The notes: generated from the sequence alone by a model not told the origin. A stretch of DNA of 53,400 nt from CAZDGK01 sp964505035 (GCA_964505035.1 CAZDGK010000003.1:1-53400); one strand, 5' to 3'. Positions 16,126-24,776 are shown, counted from the stretch's first letter. A program made the numbers and translations.

Positions 16126-16545
16126 ATGCCTCGTATGATGTCGCGAGCCCTGATGGTGCTCGCACTCATCGCGTTCCTGCCCGTGGCCCTCGTGGCGGCG
16201 CCGTCGCCGGCTATGGCCAGCTCTTCCAGCACCCTGACCGCTCAGTACCCCTGGCCGCACAACGGATGCACCGGGGTGACCGACAACCCGGCCGGAGCCA
16301 GTTTCACCTACGCCTGCAACCATCACGATGGCTGCTACGCGGGGCACTGGGCCAGCCGAGCCACCTGCGACACCTGGTTCCGCAACGACATGATCAACGC
16401 CTGTCGACGACTGCCGTTCGAGATGATCGGCAACTGCGGAATCGTGGCCAACCTCTACTACTACGCGGTGCGCCTGTTCGGAGACAAGTACTACAACTCC
16501 GGCGGCACACTGGTGCGTATCAGTACCCCCATGAAGATCGCGTGA
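16126..16545 (+). CDS. secreted prokaryotic phospholipase A2
   Basis: 139 residues. Residues 1-31 form a Sec signal peptide ending in SPAMA. The mature part has the compact bacterial/fungal PLA2 signature: C64-NHHDGCY with the catalytic dyad His67-Asp68, followed by HWxSRxxCDxxFxxDMxxxC (residues about 74-93), and paired Cys for disulfides. The length equals that of Streptomyces secreted PLA2. It should release fatty acids from the sn-2 position of phospholipids outside the cell, with calcium. Start ATG 16126 follows AAGGATGG. Monocistronic with promoter and terminator. Confidence 0.88.
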   Translation: MPRMMSRALMVLALIAFLPVALVAAPSPAMASSSSTLTAQYPWPHNGCTGVTDNPAGASFTYACNHHDGCYAGHWASRATCDTWFRNDMINACRRLPFEMIGNCGIVANLYYYAVRLFGDKYYNSGGTLVRISTPMKIA

Positions 16546-16560
16546 CCTACGCGTGAACAC

Positions 16561-16609
16561 AGCCTCTGCGTTTTCTTCCCGCCAGGAAGTAGATGCGGAG
16601 GCTAACTTT
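16561..16609 (+). terminator. terminator of the phospholipase gene
   Basis: Stem AGCCTCtGC/GCgGAGGCT, then AACTTTTAG. Confidence 0.7.
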
Positions 16610-16827
16610 TAGCCTTTGTCCGGGACCGAACTCTTGAGCGCGGCGACGATGCCCCCCAGCGAAACACAACCCTGAATAAGCAGGAGGCCGTACGTTACGG
16701 GTTCGCCAAAGTTAAAATCGCGCGTCACCGTGGTGGCGACGATTTGGTGGAATTGACTGGCGATGAGTCCGGTGAGAATAAGCGAAGTGAGTGAAAAGAA
16801 GAATAATTTTGGCGAAGCGATTTTCAT
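16609..16827 (-). CDS. small two-helix membrane protein (72 aa)
   Basis: 72 residues with two membrane helices (about 8-27 and 45-65) and a short loop. Unknown family. TATACT lies 6 nt before ATG 16827 with no ribosome site: probable leaderless transcript. Confidence 0.6.
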   Translation of the reverse strand: MKIASPKLFFFSLTSLILTGLIASQFHQIVATTVTRDFNFGEPVTYGLLLIQGCVSLGGIVAALKSSVPDKG

Positions 16828-16903
16828 AGGTTTAGTATACGTTACTCAGGAGACAGCCTGAAGTCAAAGGCCTGACTTCGCGGCGGGCCCACCATCAGGC
16901 CAC

Positions 16904-17530
16904 CTATACTTTGAAGGCAACTGAAAATAGCTGCTGAAGCTCTTCCGGACGCGTGGCATTACCGGCGTAGATCACATACTGGGCGTCTGAGGATGTGCGT
17001 AGCTTGATATTATCTGAGCTGGGCGGATTAGTGGCCGCGCCAGCGGGGAGCTTAAGAATGGTAAAATAGGCTATCCCAGGGGGATTACTGCCGATAACTC
17101 CAGTTTGGACAAAACCCTGCAGCAAGGAAAGCTCAAATGCTACCTGTTCGTGGGTGCCCGAGATACTGTACAGAACACTGACTGGATCGGCCGTAAGCAA
17201 GCCTGCCAAGTCGGTCTTCTTGAGCGACACAGTGCGACTGCCCTGATAATCCCAGCCGTTGCTGCGGGCAAAGTTCCGCATGACATCTCGCTGCAGACCA
17301 CGACTACGGCGGACTACCAGGCCCACGATACCGAGGACCAATAGCATGCCCCCAACCTGTATAGCCGTGTCGAATCTACCCACGTCATTGACGGCGTTTT
17401 GCTCGGTGGACAGAAAAAAGGTCAGGGCGGCAAAAAGAATGATGCTAATTAAGATAGCGATAACAATTGGTTGCCGGGGCAAGGGCGGCTGGGCGCTTTT
17501 TGCGGCAGAGAAATCGATAGTCTGGGCCAT
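16904..17530 (-). CDS. two-helix membrane protein with cytosolic domain, unknown
   Basis: 208 residues: two transmembrane helices (about 22-42 and 57-74), then a soluble domain of about 130 residues containing RNFARSNGWDYQG, a pattern seen in several uncharacterised actinobacterial and Patescibacteria membrane proteins. TACGCT 6 nt before ATG 17530 suggests leaderless expression. Confidence 0.65.
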   Translation of the reverse strand: MAQTIDFSAAKSAQPPLPRQPIVIAILISIILFAALTFFLSTEQNAVNDVGRFDTAIQVGGMLLVLGIVGLVVRRSRGLQRDVMRNFARSNGWDYQGSRTVSLKKTDLAGLLTADPVSVLYSISGTHEQVAFELSLLQGFVQTGVIGSNPPGIAYFTILKLPAGAATNPPSSDNIKLRTSSDAQYVIYAGNATRPEELQQLFSVAFKV

Positions 17531-17554
17531 GGCATTAGCGTAACACGAAATATT

Positions 17555-18163
17555 CTAAGCCGGCGCATTGCGCAGCGACTGCCAGAGGTGCCAGCAGGCC
17601 ACGGTGCGGTAGGGGCGCCAGCGGTTGGAGATGGTTTCGAGCTCGGTTTTGGAGGGAGCGTGGTCTAGGCCGTAGAGCTGCTTGATGGCGCGCTGGAGGC
17701 CGACGTCGTCGGGAGCGAAGACATCGGGGCGGCCGAGGGTGAACATGAGGAACATTTGGGCGGTCCAGACGCCGATGCCTTTGACGCTGGTGAGCTCGGC
17801 GATGACCGCGTCGTCTGGGAGGGTGTCGAGGTGGTCAAAGACGGCGGCGTCGCGGACAAAGTGCTCGGCCAGGTCGTGAAGGTAGCTGGCTTTGGCGCCG
17901 GACAGGCCGAGGGCGCGCAACTCCTCGGGCGAGAGGGCGATGAGGCGGTGCGGGTCGAGCTGCGTGGCGGCTTCGACGCGGGCGTAGATGGAGGCGGCGG
18001 CCGCGATGGAGATCTGCTGGCCGATGATGGCGCGGGCCAGATTGGTGAAGTACGGCCCGGGGCGCAGGCGGTTGACGGGGCCGTGGGCGTGGATGAGGCG
18101 GCCGATCTTAGGATCGAGCTGGGCGAGGGCGGCCTCGGCGGCGGTGATGTCGGTGGTGGTCAT
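17555..18163 (-). CDS. DNA-3-methyladenine glycosylase II (AlkA-like, HhH-GPD)
   Basis: 202 residues, shorter than E. coli AlkA because the N-terminal domain is missing, but complete for the compact HhH-GPD type. Helix-hairpin-helix LTSVKGIGVWTA at residues about 125-135, then DVFAPDDVGLQRA with the catalytic Asp at 152 or 153, and the RWRPYRTVACWHLW ending typical of the family. Excises alkylated purines in base excision repair. Start ATG 18163 has TATACT 6 nt upstream (leaderless); the longer in-frame reading to 18601 is antisense to another gene. Confidence 0.92.
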   Translation of the reverse strand: MTTTDITAAEAALAQLDPKIGRLIHAHGPVNRLRPGPYFTNLARAIIGQQISIAAAASIYARVEAATQLDPHRLIALSPEELRALGLSGAKASYLHDLAEHFVRDAAVFDHLDTLPDDAVIAELTSVKGIGVWTAQMFLMFTLGRPDVFAPDDVGLQRAIKQLYGLDHAPSKTELETISNRWRPYRTVACWHLWQSLRNAPA

Positions 18164-18195
18164 GATAGTAGTATAGCTGAAGGCATAAAAAGGGT

Positions 18196-18221
18196 GCGCC
18201 CGAGGATAACTCCCCGGGCGC
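18196..18221 (-). terminator. intrinsic terminator of the 18240-18641 gene
   Basis: Stem GCGCCCGaGG/CCcCGGGCGC, then ACCCTTTTTATG on the minus strand. Confidence 0.85.
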
Positions 18222-18239
18222 TTGGTGCTGAGTGGCGGC

Positions 18240-18641
18240 CTAGAAATGCGGCCGCGGCGTGGCCGTGTCGTGCCGCAACTGCAGCATGCCGGTCTCGCCG
18301 TCGTAGTCGCAGGCCAGATCGGCCGCGTCGAGCCGGACGAGCCGGTGGGTGGTGTTCTCGCCGCCGTCACGGTTCTCGAGGTAGGCGCGGCCGCCGGTGA
18401 AGCGGACGCGCACGCCCCGGTTGATGAACACCAGGACGCTGCCGGTGTGGCCATCGTCGCCCCGGGCGCGCAGCTCGTCGGCCATGATGGCCGCGGCGTC
18501 GTTCTCGCCGCACTGCTTGACGGGTCCGTCGAACAGGTGGCCGATGAACAACTGCCGCCGGCCGTTCGAGTCGACACCGAGCGCGACGACGTCGTTGCCA
18601 CCGTCCTCCTGGGCGGCGAGAACGAGAGTGAGCGTGGTCAT
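18240..18641 (-). CDS. soluble protein, unknown (133 aa)
   Basis: 133 residues, acidic, predicted mostly beta, no recognised family. Start ATG 18641 behind AGGGAGGGAT. Promoter TTGACT/17 nt/TATTAT at 18699-18727 and own terminator. Stand-alone class. Confidence 0.7.
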   Translation of the reverse strand: MTTLTLVLAAQEDGGNDVVALGVDSNGRRQLFIGHLFDGPVKQCGENDAAAIMADELRARGDDGHTGSVLVFINRGVRVRFTGGRAYLENRDGGENTTHRLVRLDAADLACDYDGETGMLQLRHDTATPRPHF

Positions 18642-18698
18642 ACCATCCCTCCCTTGGGATTGGTCTGATGCCTCGTCGTTGTTGACGAGAACTTTCTT

Positions 18699-18727
18699 AT
18701 AATATACTAGTTTTAGTCAAAAGTCAA
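18699..18727 (-). promoter_or_regulatory. promoter of the 18240-18641 gene
   Basis: TTGACT (18722-18727), 17 nt, TATTAT (18699-18704). It begins only 12 bases beyond the terminator of the upstream gene. Confidence 0.75.
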
Positions 18728-18738
18728 TTTATAAGAAT

Positions 18739-18759
18739 GGCCGGGGAATATCCCCGGCC
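18739..18759 (-). terminator. intrinsic terminator of the 18774-20753 gene
   Basis: Perfect stem GGCCGGGG/CCCCGGCC, then ATTCTTAT on the minus strand. Confidence 0.8.
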
Positions 18760-18773
18760 AAGCCGATAGCGGC

Positions 18774-20753
18774 TCATTCCAGCATGCCGGCGTAGGCCGC
18801 GATGGCCACCGCCATTTCCTCCGTGTGCATGCCAAACTCTTGGCGCCAGATTTTCTGGCGAGCCTCGAGCTCTCTGACGGTGTAGTCGCTATCTTGCAGG
18901 GCTCGTTTGATGCCGAACCCGCGAGCCCAAGCCATCCAGACCTGGCGGTCTTGTCTGAGCCTGATGTTGAGTTCAGACACGGCCTGCAAGGTGGTCACAC
19001 TATGCGTGAGCTCCTCTGGCCTTGGGTAGCCCTGAGCCACCAACCAGGCGATGACCTGGGGGCGGCGAGCTAGGGCAGTGGTGTCATACACCGAGTCTTC
19101 GAGCTTGGTGTATTCCTCCGAGTCCACCCCGAGACGGCTCCAGACCGCAATCTGGCTGGCGCACACCATCCAGCTTTCGACCACGCGGAGGTTCTCCGGC
19201 GTGAGGCCGCCGTAGGACGGCGACTGGTCGCCGTCGGACATGACGACGACCGGCAGCGGTGGCTCAACCAATGGCGGTGGAGGTGGTGGCGAAGGCTCTG
19301 CTACCACCTCGAGAGCCGGCGGCTCCACTAATGTTAGCGGCGCCGGTGCCGGTGGTGGCGGTTCGGGTGGTGGCGGCGTGACCACTTGCCCCCGGCCAAG
19401 CAGGCCGAGCCACGGCGGCTCTGGACCAGGGTCCTCGAGTAGGAGTTGCCCTGGAGCCAGGCTCGGTTCGAACGGCTCGATGTCGAGCTGCCCTGCCCAA
19501 GCTACCACTGCCATGAGATTGGTACGGTCAAGCACGCCAACATGGGCGCACATGGCCGCGAGCATCTGCTCGGCCTGCGGATAGCTAACGGTAGCTTCCT
19601 TGACCTCGACATTGGAGGCTAGCAGGCCCAGCAGGCCCCGCTCCACCTGGCGAAGTGGCTCATAGTCGAGCCGGGCGATGGCCTCCAGCTGCGAAACTGG
19701 TGGCGCAAAGCACCGGGCGGCCCGGGCAATAGTGGTGTACGCCTGGTGCGAGCCAAAGGCATCATTGAGATGCTTGGCAATGGTGGAAACCTGGCTCAGC
19801 CGGTCAAGCCCCAGAGCGGTCAGGATCTGAGTATGCGAGTAGCCCAGGGCAATGTAGTAGAACCCATGCTGATCCTGAATGCTCAGGAGCGGGCCCGTTT
19901 GCTCAAAGCGCTCTGTCTCCCCCGACCACAGCATGATTGCCACCAGGGCGGCAGTGCGGCCGTCCCGATTGGCTGTGAGGCGAGTGAGCCCCAGATCGTC
20001 GCCGAGGGCTTGGAGATAGCTTTGGGGCCGGATTTGGTCACCACGATTCTCGGTGATGTACTCGAGCGTCAGGCCAAAGGATAGTGCCAGCACCGGCCAA
20101 CGCTCCGCGTCGGTAAAGCCACGGGCAGCTGCTCGGTCCACCGCGGACCTGAACTCGGGCATGACCGGCAATTGGCCCTGCCGGATAGCAGCCGCCACGG
20201 CACCGCAGAGGTTACTAGCCCCGAGTGCCCGATAAATGCGGACCCGAGTCTCCATGACCGCGTTGCGGCTGGTGGCCTTGAAGTGCGATTGGCACTCCTC
20301 GGTGGTGTGACCAAGCAGCGAATGACGCAGGTAGTCCAGGTCGACTTCCGGCAGCTGGGTCTGCATGAGACCAGCCGCCATCGCCACATGGGCGGCGTCG
20401 GATAGGTTGCGCACCTGGAGCAGCTTCTGCAGAGCTGCCTGATCGGCACCTTCGACGTGAGCCTGTAGCAGGCCGGTCTCGGCGGGACCGAGCCGCAGCT
20501 GAGATTGCTTGGCCTGCTCAATGGCACCGGTTAGCCGTAACGGCGGTGAGCCGCCGTAGTGCCAGTGCACCATGAGCGCGGCGCGCTCCGGTGTGTCGGC
20601 GCCCAAGATTTGCATGGCGGCGGCGATCTGGTCACGGACGCTGGCAACCAATAACCCCTCGGCTTCCGCAATCTCGCCAATGGCCTGGCCATCGGCGAGC
20701 TGGCGCAGCAGCCGTAGCTGCAGCCGACTGAGGAATTGCAGTGGTGCTGTCAT
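18774..20753 (-). CDS. tandem degenerate LuxR-type HTH protein with Pro-rich hinge
   Basis: 659 residues, no signal peptide or membrane helix. By eye it is a chain of about 60-residue modules resembling the GerE/LuxR four-helix HTH: best at 7-65 (LSRLQLRLLRQLADGQAIGE), 288-350 (LSIQDQHGFYYIALGYSHTQ), 138-192 and 363-420, weaker at 87-130, 215-275, 517-572 and about 583-655. A Pro-rich hinge (about 445-500) separates modules 1-6 from the last two. I know of no such protein; DNA binding is likely for the best modules, the rest may be protein-interaction folds. Start ATG 20753 after AAGGGG. Extended -10 TGGTACAGT upstream; own terminator. Confidence 0.75.
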   Translation of the reverse strand: MTAPLQFLSRLQLRLLRQLADGQAIGEIAEAEGLLVASVRDQIAAAMQILGADTPERAALMVHWHYGGSPPLRLTGAIEQAKQSQLRLGPAETGLLQAHVEGADQAALQKLLQVRNLSDAAHVAMAAGLMQTQLPEVDLDYLRHSLLGHTTEECQSHFKATSRNAVMETRVRIYRALGASNLCGAVAAAIRQGQLPVMPEFRSAVDRAAARGFTDAERWPVLALSFGLTLEYITENRGDQIRPQSYLQALGDDLGLTRLTANRDGRTAALVAIMLWSGETERFEQTGPLLSIQDQHGFYYIALGYSHTQILTALGLDRLSQVSTIAKHLNDAFGSHQAYTTIARAARCFAPPVSQLEAIARLDYEPLRQVERGLLGLLASNVEVKEATVSYPQAEQMLAAMCAHVGVLDRTNLMAVVAWAGQLDIEPFEPSLAPGQLLLEDPGPEPPWLGLLGRGQVVTPPPPEPPPPAPAPLTLVEPPALEVVAEPSPPPPPPLVEPPLPVVVMSDGDQSPSYGGLTPENLRVVESWMVCASQIAVWSRLGVDSEEYTKLEDSVYDTTALARRPQVIAWLVAQGYPRPEELTHSVTTLQAVSELNIRLRQDRQVWMAWARGFGIKRALQDSDYTVRELEARQKIWRQEFGMHTEEMAVAIAAYAGMLE

Positions 20754-20874
20754 GATTACCCCTTAGTGGGTGCACGTGAAAGGACGCGCCCAGATTTGGA
20801 CGCCCCACCACTGTACCACATTTGCTACAAGACCTAGCACTGGGTGATCATTTGGGCAATTTGCTGAATGTCTA

Positions 20875-20903
20875 TTGACTACTGAGCAGTGTTATTGCAT
20901 TAT
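20875..20903 (+). promoter_or_regulatory. promoter of the Nudix gene at 20947
   Basis: TTGACT (20875-20880), 17 nt, CATTAT (20898-20903). Confidence 0.6.
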
Positions 20904-20946
20904 GCACAAGCGGCAACTCGGCCGCAGGTCGATTGGATGGAGATCC

Positions 20947-21558
20947 ATGAAACTGGATTTTGAACTGCCAACCGACGGTCAGCTCCACCGCTACTGCTGG
21001 AACTGTCGCGCGGAAACCGTGACAGACGTGCGAGACGACGAGGGCCGATTGCTGGCCCACTGCAGCACCTGCAACCAGACGCACGAGCGGTCGATCATCA
21101 TCGACCCGCAGGTGGCCTGGGGCATCGGCGATGACGGTGAGTACATTCACCACACGGCCTCGGTCGTGGTCATCTCCGGTGACGGCCGGATCCTGCTCTT
21201 CTACCGCACCAAGTTCCCCTTCGCCTGGACGCTGCCGGCCGGCCACATCGACGTGGACGAGCTGGCGGACGTCGCAGCGGGGCGGGAGCTGCGGGAGGAG
21301 ACGGGTCTGGAGCCGCAGGGCCTGCAGCTCGTGACGGCCGGCCTGCCCGTGCCCGGCGATGCCTGCCGGCGCGGCTCTGACCTGCACCAGTGGACGCTCT
21401 ACGTCATGTACGTCGAGCGGACGGTGCCGGTCGAGATCCAGGGCGAGGGTACCGAGTACCGCTGGTGCACGCTCCAGGAAGCGCTGGGGCTGAACCTGAC
21501 GGTGCCGGTACGACTGCTCCTGACCCAATACGGTGCCAAGCTGACCATCCGGCACTAG
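20947..21558 (+). CDS. Nudix hydrolase with N-terminal zinc ribbon
   Basis: 203 residues. A CWNC...CSTC zinc ribbon (about residues 18-41) precedes a Nudix domain with the box G-HIDVD-E-LADVAAG-RELREETG (about 98-120), which fits GX5EX7REUXEEXGU exactly. The layout recalls NudC-like or NADH/ADP-ribose pyrophosphatases, but the NudC-specific SQPWPFPxS motif is absent, so the substrate is open. Start ATG 20947 after GGAGATCC; ATG 20902 is possible. Own promoter and terminator. Confidence 0.85.
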   Translation: MKLDFELPTDGQLHRYCWNCRAETVTDVRDDEGRLLAHCSTCNQTHERSIIIDPQVAWGIGDDGEYIHHTASVVVISGDGRILLFYRTKFPFAWTLPAGHIDVDELADVAAGRELREETGLEPQGLQLVTAGLPVPGDACRRGSDLHQWTLYVMYVERTVPVEIQGEGTEYRWCTLQEALGLNLTVPVRLLLTQYGAKLTIRH

Positions 21559-21565
21559 CCGGAGA

Positions 21566-21593
21566 CGCCCCCAAACGCATTAGTTTGGGGGCG
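21566..21593. terminator. bidirectional intrinsic terminator
   Basis: Stem CGCCCCCAAAC/GTTTGGGGGCG between convergent genes, with a T-rich flank (GATTCTATTATT) on the plus strand. Confidence 0.8.
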
Positions 21594-21608
21594 GATTCTA
21601 TTATTGGG

Positions 21609-23267
21609 CTAGAAATTTTTGCGAATACGGCTGAAGGACCAGTCCCAGTCGGCGTCGGCCTTCTTGTGAGGATTGAAGATATCCTGCGGGTCGAAGATGC
21701 GCTTGGCGGCTTTGAAGTAGCCATAGACCTCTGGGCCGTAGGCGCGCTCCAGCCAAGGGCCGCGGACCAGGCCATCATTGTGCTCGCCAGAGAGTACCCC
21801 ATGGTAGCTAAGTACCAGCTCGTTGGTCTCCCTCATGGCGGGCTCGAGCTTGTCGCGCTCGGACTGCTCCTCAATCTTCATGAGCGGGATGATGTGAAAG
21901 TTGCCGTCGCCCATGTGGCCGGCCACGGTCGCAAACAGCTTGTACTTCTTGATAATGGCGCGCATCTTGGGCAGAAAGTCGGGCAGATGCTCTGGATTGA
22001 CCACCAGGTCGTCGATGAATGGCGCGGTGTGCTTGTCTTTGACCTTCTTGCGCAGGATTTGGAAGCTCTGGCGGCGCATGATCCAGAACTTCTCGGCTTT
22101 GGACTCGGTGGCGTCCTCCTCTTCGCCTTCGATCTCGTAGAAGGCACGGTCGGTGAATAGTGCCCGGTCGAGAGCATGGACTTTCTGGCGGACCTCGTCG
22201 ACCGTCTCGCCGTTGAACTCGACCATCAGAATGAGCTTGGGGATGCCGCGCAGGAGCAGGAAGCCTTCGGGGATGAGACCAATGAGGAGCTTGATGAAGG
22301 CTTTCAGGCCGAGCATCTTGAGGAAATAAGGCATGAAGCGGATGGAGAGCAGGAGCGTGGTGTCGTCGAATGACTCGAAGCTGGCGGGTTTGTGCTTGAG
22401 CACCGTGTTGATGAGCTCGCCGAGGCGGTCGAGGTCGCGCAGGAACACCACCAGCACGCCGGAGTGCGGCCGGTGCGGGACGAGGCGGAACTTGATGTCG
22501 GTGGTGAGGCCCAGGGTGCCTTGGGCGCCGACGATGAGCTTGGTGAGGTCAAAGATGCCGGTCTGGCGGTCCCAGACATCCCAAATATTGTAGCCAGTGG
22601 AGTTCTTGGAGACGTGTGGCTTGGCGGCCTTGATGGCGTCGTAGTGGCCGTCGACGAGGGCGAAGGTGTCGCGGTAGATCTGGCCCTCGAAGTCTTGCTG
22701 GGCCATTTTGACATCGAGCTCCAGCTTGGTAAGCGGCTTCATGGTGTACTCATTGCCGTCGGCTAGGACGACCTTGAGCTCGGTGACAAAGTCTTCGGTC
22801 TTGCCAAACTCGAGGGATTTCTCGCCGCCGGAATTATTGTTGACCATGCCGCCGACGGTGCAGAGCTCGCGGCTGGCGGGATACGGCGGCAGGAGAGCAC
22901 CCTGCTCCAGGGTAGCTTTCTCGAAGTCACGGTAGTAGACGCCAGGCTGGACGTGAGCGGAGCCGGGCTTGACCTCGAGGATCTGGGTGAAGTGGCGGGT
23001 GAAGTCGGCGATGATGGAGTCATTAATGGCGCCGCCGGACATGTCAGTGCCGGCCGAGCGGGCCGTGATGGACAGGTCGGGCTGCTTGGCTTTGTGATCC
23101 TTGACGAATTTGACCAGCGCCTTGACGTCGGCCGCATTGGTCGGGAAGGTCACGGCCTGTGGCTTGACCTCGAACAGGCTGGCGTCATGCGAATAGGCCT
23201 CGAGCGTGGCAGGCGCCGCGTCGACTTCGCCTTTGATAACACCCTTGAGATCGTCTACCAGACTCAT
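21609..23267 (-). CDS. FAD-linked oxidase, GlcD / D-lactate dehydrogenase type
   Basis: 552 residues. N-terminal PCMH-type FAD domain (about 35-215) with ITARSAGTDMSGG, the PYPASRELCTVGGMVNNNSG loop and LEFGKTEDFV; C-terminal FAD-oxidase domain with GHMGDGNFHIIPL (about 455-467) and GVLSGEHNDGLVRGPW (about 492-507). It should oxidise D-lactate, glycolate or a related 2-hydroxy acid and could pass electrons to the quinone pool used by the bo3 oxidase in this window. No FeS domain. Start ATG 23267 chosen because TATGCT lies 7 nt upstream (leaderless); ATG 23279 lies on the -10 box. Confidence 0.9.
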   Translation of the reverse strand: MSLVDDLKGVIKGEVDAAPATLEAYSHDASLFEVKPQAVTFPTNAADVKALVKFVKDHKAKQPDLSITARSAGTDMSGGAINDSIIADFTRHFTQILEVKPGSAHVQPGVYYRDFEKATLEQGALLPPYPASRELCTVGGMVNNNSGGEKSLEFGKTEDFVTELKVVLADGNEYTMKPLTKLELDVKMAQQDFEGQIYRDTFALVDGHYDAIKAAKPHVSKNSTGYNIWDVWDRQTGIFDLTKLIVGAQGTLGLTTDIKFRLVPHRPHSGVLVVFLRDLDRLGELINTVLKHKPASFESFDDTTLLLSIRFMPYFLKMLGLKAFIKLLIGLIPEGFLLLRGIPKLILMVEFNGETVDEVRQKVHALDRALFTDRAFYEIEGEEEDATESKAEKFWIMRRQSFQILRKKVKDKHTAPFIDDLVVNPEHLPDFLPKMRAIIKKYKLFATVAGHMGDGNFHIIPLMKIEEQSERDKLEPAMRETNELVLSYHGVLSGEHNDGLVRGPWLERAYGPEVYGYFKAAKRIFDPQDIFNPHKKADADWDWSFSRIRKNF

Positions 23268-23312
23268 ATCTTGTAGCATAACCGTATTGGGGTGGTCGGC
23301 GCAACACGGGTC

Positions 23313-23675
23313 CTAGCGCAGTAACCAACGCTTGGCCGAATCGAGGTTGCTAAAGAAGCGGAGGTTGGAGCGGCCAATGGCGCGGAGCATGAGATTGGTG
23401 CCGTGGCGCATCAGCGGCGAGTTGTCGCCGACCATGGCGCCGCGGTCAAAGTCGAGGCCGCGGGCAATGCGGGCAACTTCGCCGCGGGCCTCCGAGGTCG
23501 TTTCGCCCATCTGCAACAGGTTGTCGAGCACCAGGACCGGCCGGCCCTCGTCGCGCAGCTGGCGCACGTAGAACCCGAGCTTTTCACCCATCTCGCGGAC
23601 CGATTCCTGTGTCTGGTCGCCAACGACCAGGATCTGCAATAGGCCATCGGCATCCACGAAGACCTTGTTGACCAT
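23313..23675 (-). CDS. STAS/SpoIIAA-like protein
   Basis: About 120 residues. The central VLVLDNLLQMGETTSEAR and the ending NLRFFSNLDSAKRWLL resemble the SpoIIAA-like/STAS fold, where a strand is followed by a helix carrying a regulatory Ser/Thr; recognition is by eye. Start ATG 23675 (AGGAAG site 8-9 nt upstream; GTG 23681 also possible). Divergent from the 23726 gene and downstream of no obvious partner kinase. Confidence 0.6.
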   Translation of the reverse strand: MVNKVFVDADGLLQILVVGDQTQESVREMGEKLGFYVRQLRDEGRPVLVLDNLLQMGETTSEARGEVARIARGLDFDRGAMVGDNSPLMRHGTNLMLRAIGRSNLRFFSNLDSAKRWLLR

Positions 23676-23725
23676 TGCCACTTCCTGTTATCTTTCCTAT
23701 TCTAGTACTAATTGGAACAAAAGAT

Positions 23726-24004
23726 ATGGCTAGGGACAGCGCTTCGGAAGAAATGAAGATCCTGCACGATACGCTGATGCCCGTCTTGTCGCGGGCAGCG
23801 GTGGGCGACTTTAACAGTGACGTGCCGCTCGCTAAGGCAAATAGCGTGCGAGTAAATGAAATATTAGCTGGCGTCCATGTGCTGCTGGAGGTGATTGGGC
23901 AGAAAATCGCCGAGCTCGAGGGCGCCAACGCGCGCATGAGCGATGCCCGCGACCGGAGTCTGGCGCTGGTGGATGAACTGCTGCGGCAGTCTGAGGAGCG
24001 ATAA
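23726..24004 (+). CDS. short helical protein resembling a HAMP/signalling-helix segment
   Basis: 92 residues, almost all helix, with LMPVLSRAAVGDFNSDVPL resembling a HAMP-type element followed by a coiled coil that ends in LLRQSEER. Such segments usually precede PAS or kinase domains, but here a stop follows, so it is either a stand-alone adaptor or a truncated sensor. Start ATG 23726; divergent from the STAS-like gene. Confidence 0.55.
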   Translation: MARDSASEEMKILHDTLMPVLSRAAVGDFNSDVPLAKANSVRVNEILAGVHVLLEVIGQKIAELEGANARMSDARDRSLALVDELLRQSEER

Positions 24005-24019
24005 CGGCCTGGGGCCGGG

Positions 24020-24238
24020 CTAGCTTTTGCGCATCATATCGAGGATGACGGCGATGATCATCAGGCCGGCACCGATCCACATCAGTGGCCAGCCCATGAG
24101 CCAGGGTGCCAAAAGCAGACCGAGGCCGAGGCCAAACAGGCTGTGCATCATGATATGCGGCGTGAAGCAGGCTTTCATTTTGTCGGTCATTTTGGGGGTG
24201 GCTGAGGTGGCAGAGGCCGGGGCGGGTGGCTGGTCCAT
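24020..24238 (-). CDS. small two-helix membrane protein (72 aa)
   Basis: 72 residues, Pro/Ala-rich N-terminus, then two membrane helices (about 30-68) and a MMRKS end. Function unknown. Start ATG 24238, GGAGT site. Confidence 0.6.
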   Translation of the reverse strand: MDQPPAPASATSATPKMTDKMKACFTPHIMMHSLFGLGLGLLLAPWLMGWPLMWIGAGLMIIAVILDMMRKS

Positions 24239-24306
24239 GGTTACTCCATTGAGCTTATGCCTCAACCATACGCCTACCACGCAAGGTTGTCATTAGGATA
24301 TGAAAA

Positions 24307-24339
24307 CGGCCCGGAGAACACTGGGGTGTCTCCGGACCG
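24307..24339 (-). terminator. terminator of the 24349-24735 gene
   Basis: Stem CGGTCCGGAGACAC with its complement GTGTTCTCCGGGCCG (one G-U), then TTTTC on the minus strand. Confidence 0.8.
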
Positions 24340-24348
24340 CGCAGGGAT

Positions 24349-24735
24349 TCAGGCCGCACCGGCGGTGACCGGCGGGCGATGGCCCTGCTTGAGCAGTTCG
24401 AGTTGGGTCAGCCGACGTTCGAGAATCTGAGTCCAATCCTCGTGTCCGGACTGGCGGGCGATGGCCTCCTTGGCCAACTGCCAGTATGCAGCGATGTTTT
24501 CCGGTGTGCGGGTCTCGGCCTTGGCGAAGCGGTCGGCCGGGTCGTCGGGGTCTACCCCGAACTGGTAGACCGCTATCTGCGTCCGGTAGTGCCTGAGCCG
24601 CATAGTGCTAAGCTCAGACGGACCAGCTTTTGACCGGCGACACCAGAACCGGAGCACATGCCCGTCGTCGAATGCGATAGTGACCGACGACGGCCCGAAG
24701 ATGGGCTGGTAGGCTGACGGGGTTCGTCTTGCCAC
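24349..24735 (-). CDS. soluble protein, unknown (128 aa)
   Basis: 128 residues, basic, no known domain. Start GTG 24735 with GGAGG 5 nt upstream. Promoter TTGCGT/17 nt/TACAAT at 24777-24805 and own terminator: stand-alone class. Confidence 0.7.
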   Translation of the reverse strand: MARRTPSAYQPIFGPSSVTIAFDDGHVLRFWCRRSKAGPSELSTMRLRHYRTQIAVYQFGVDPDDPADRFAKAETRTPENIAAYWQLAKEAIARQSGHEDWTQILERRLTQLELLKQGHRPPVTAGAA

Positions 24736-24776
24736 TCTAACCTCCAGGGTTGACGGAATGGTTTCGAGTCGTCCTT

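Noticed and set aside
19240..19584. Gly/Ser-rich plus-strand ORF
   Set aside because: It is the antisense of the Pro-rich hinge of the HTH-array protein.
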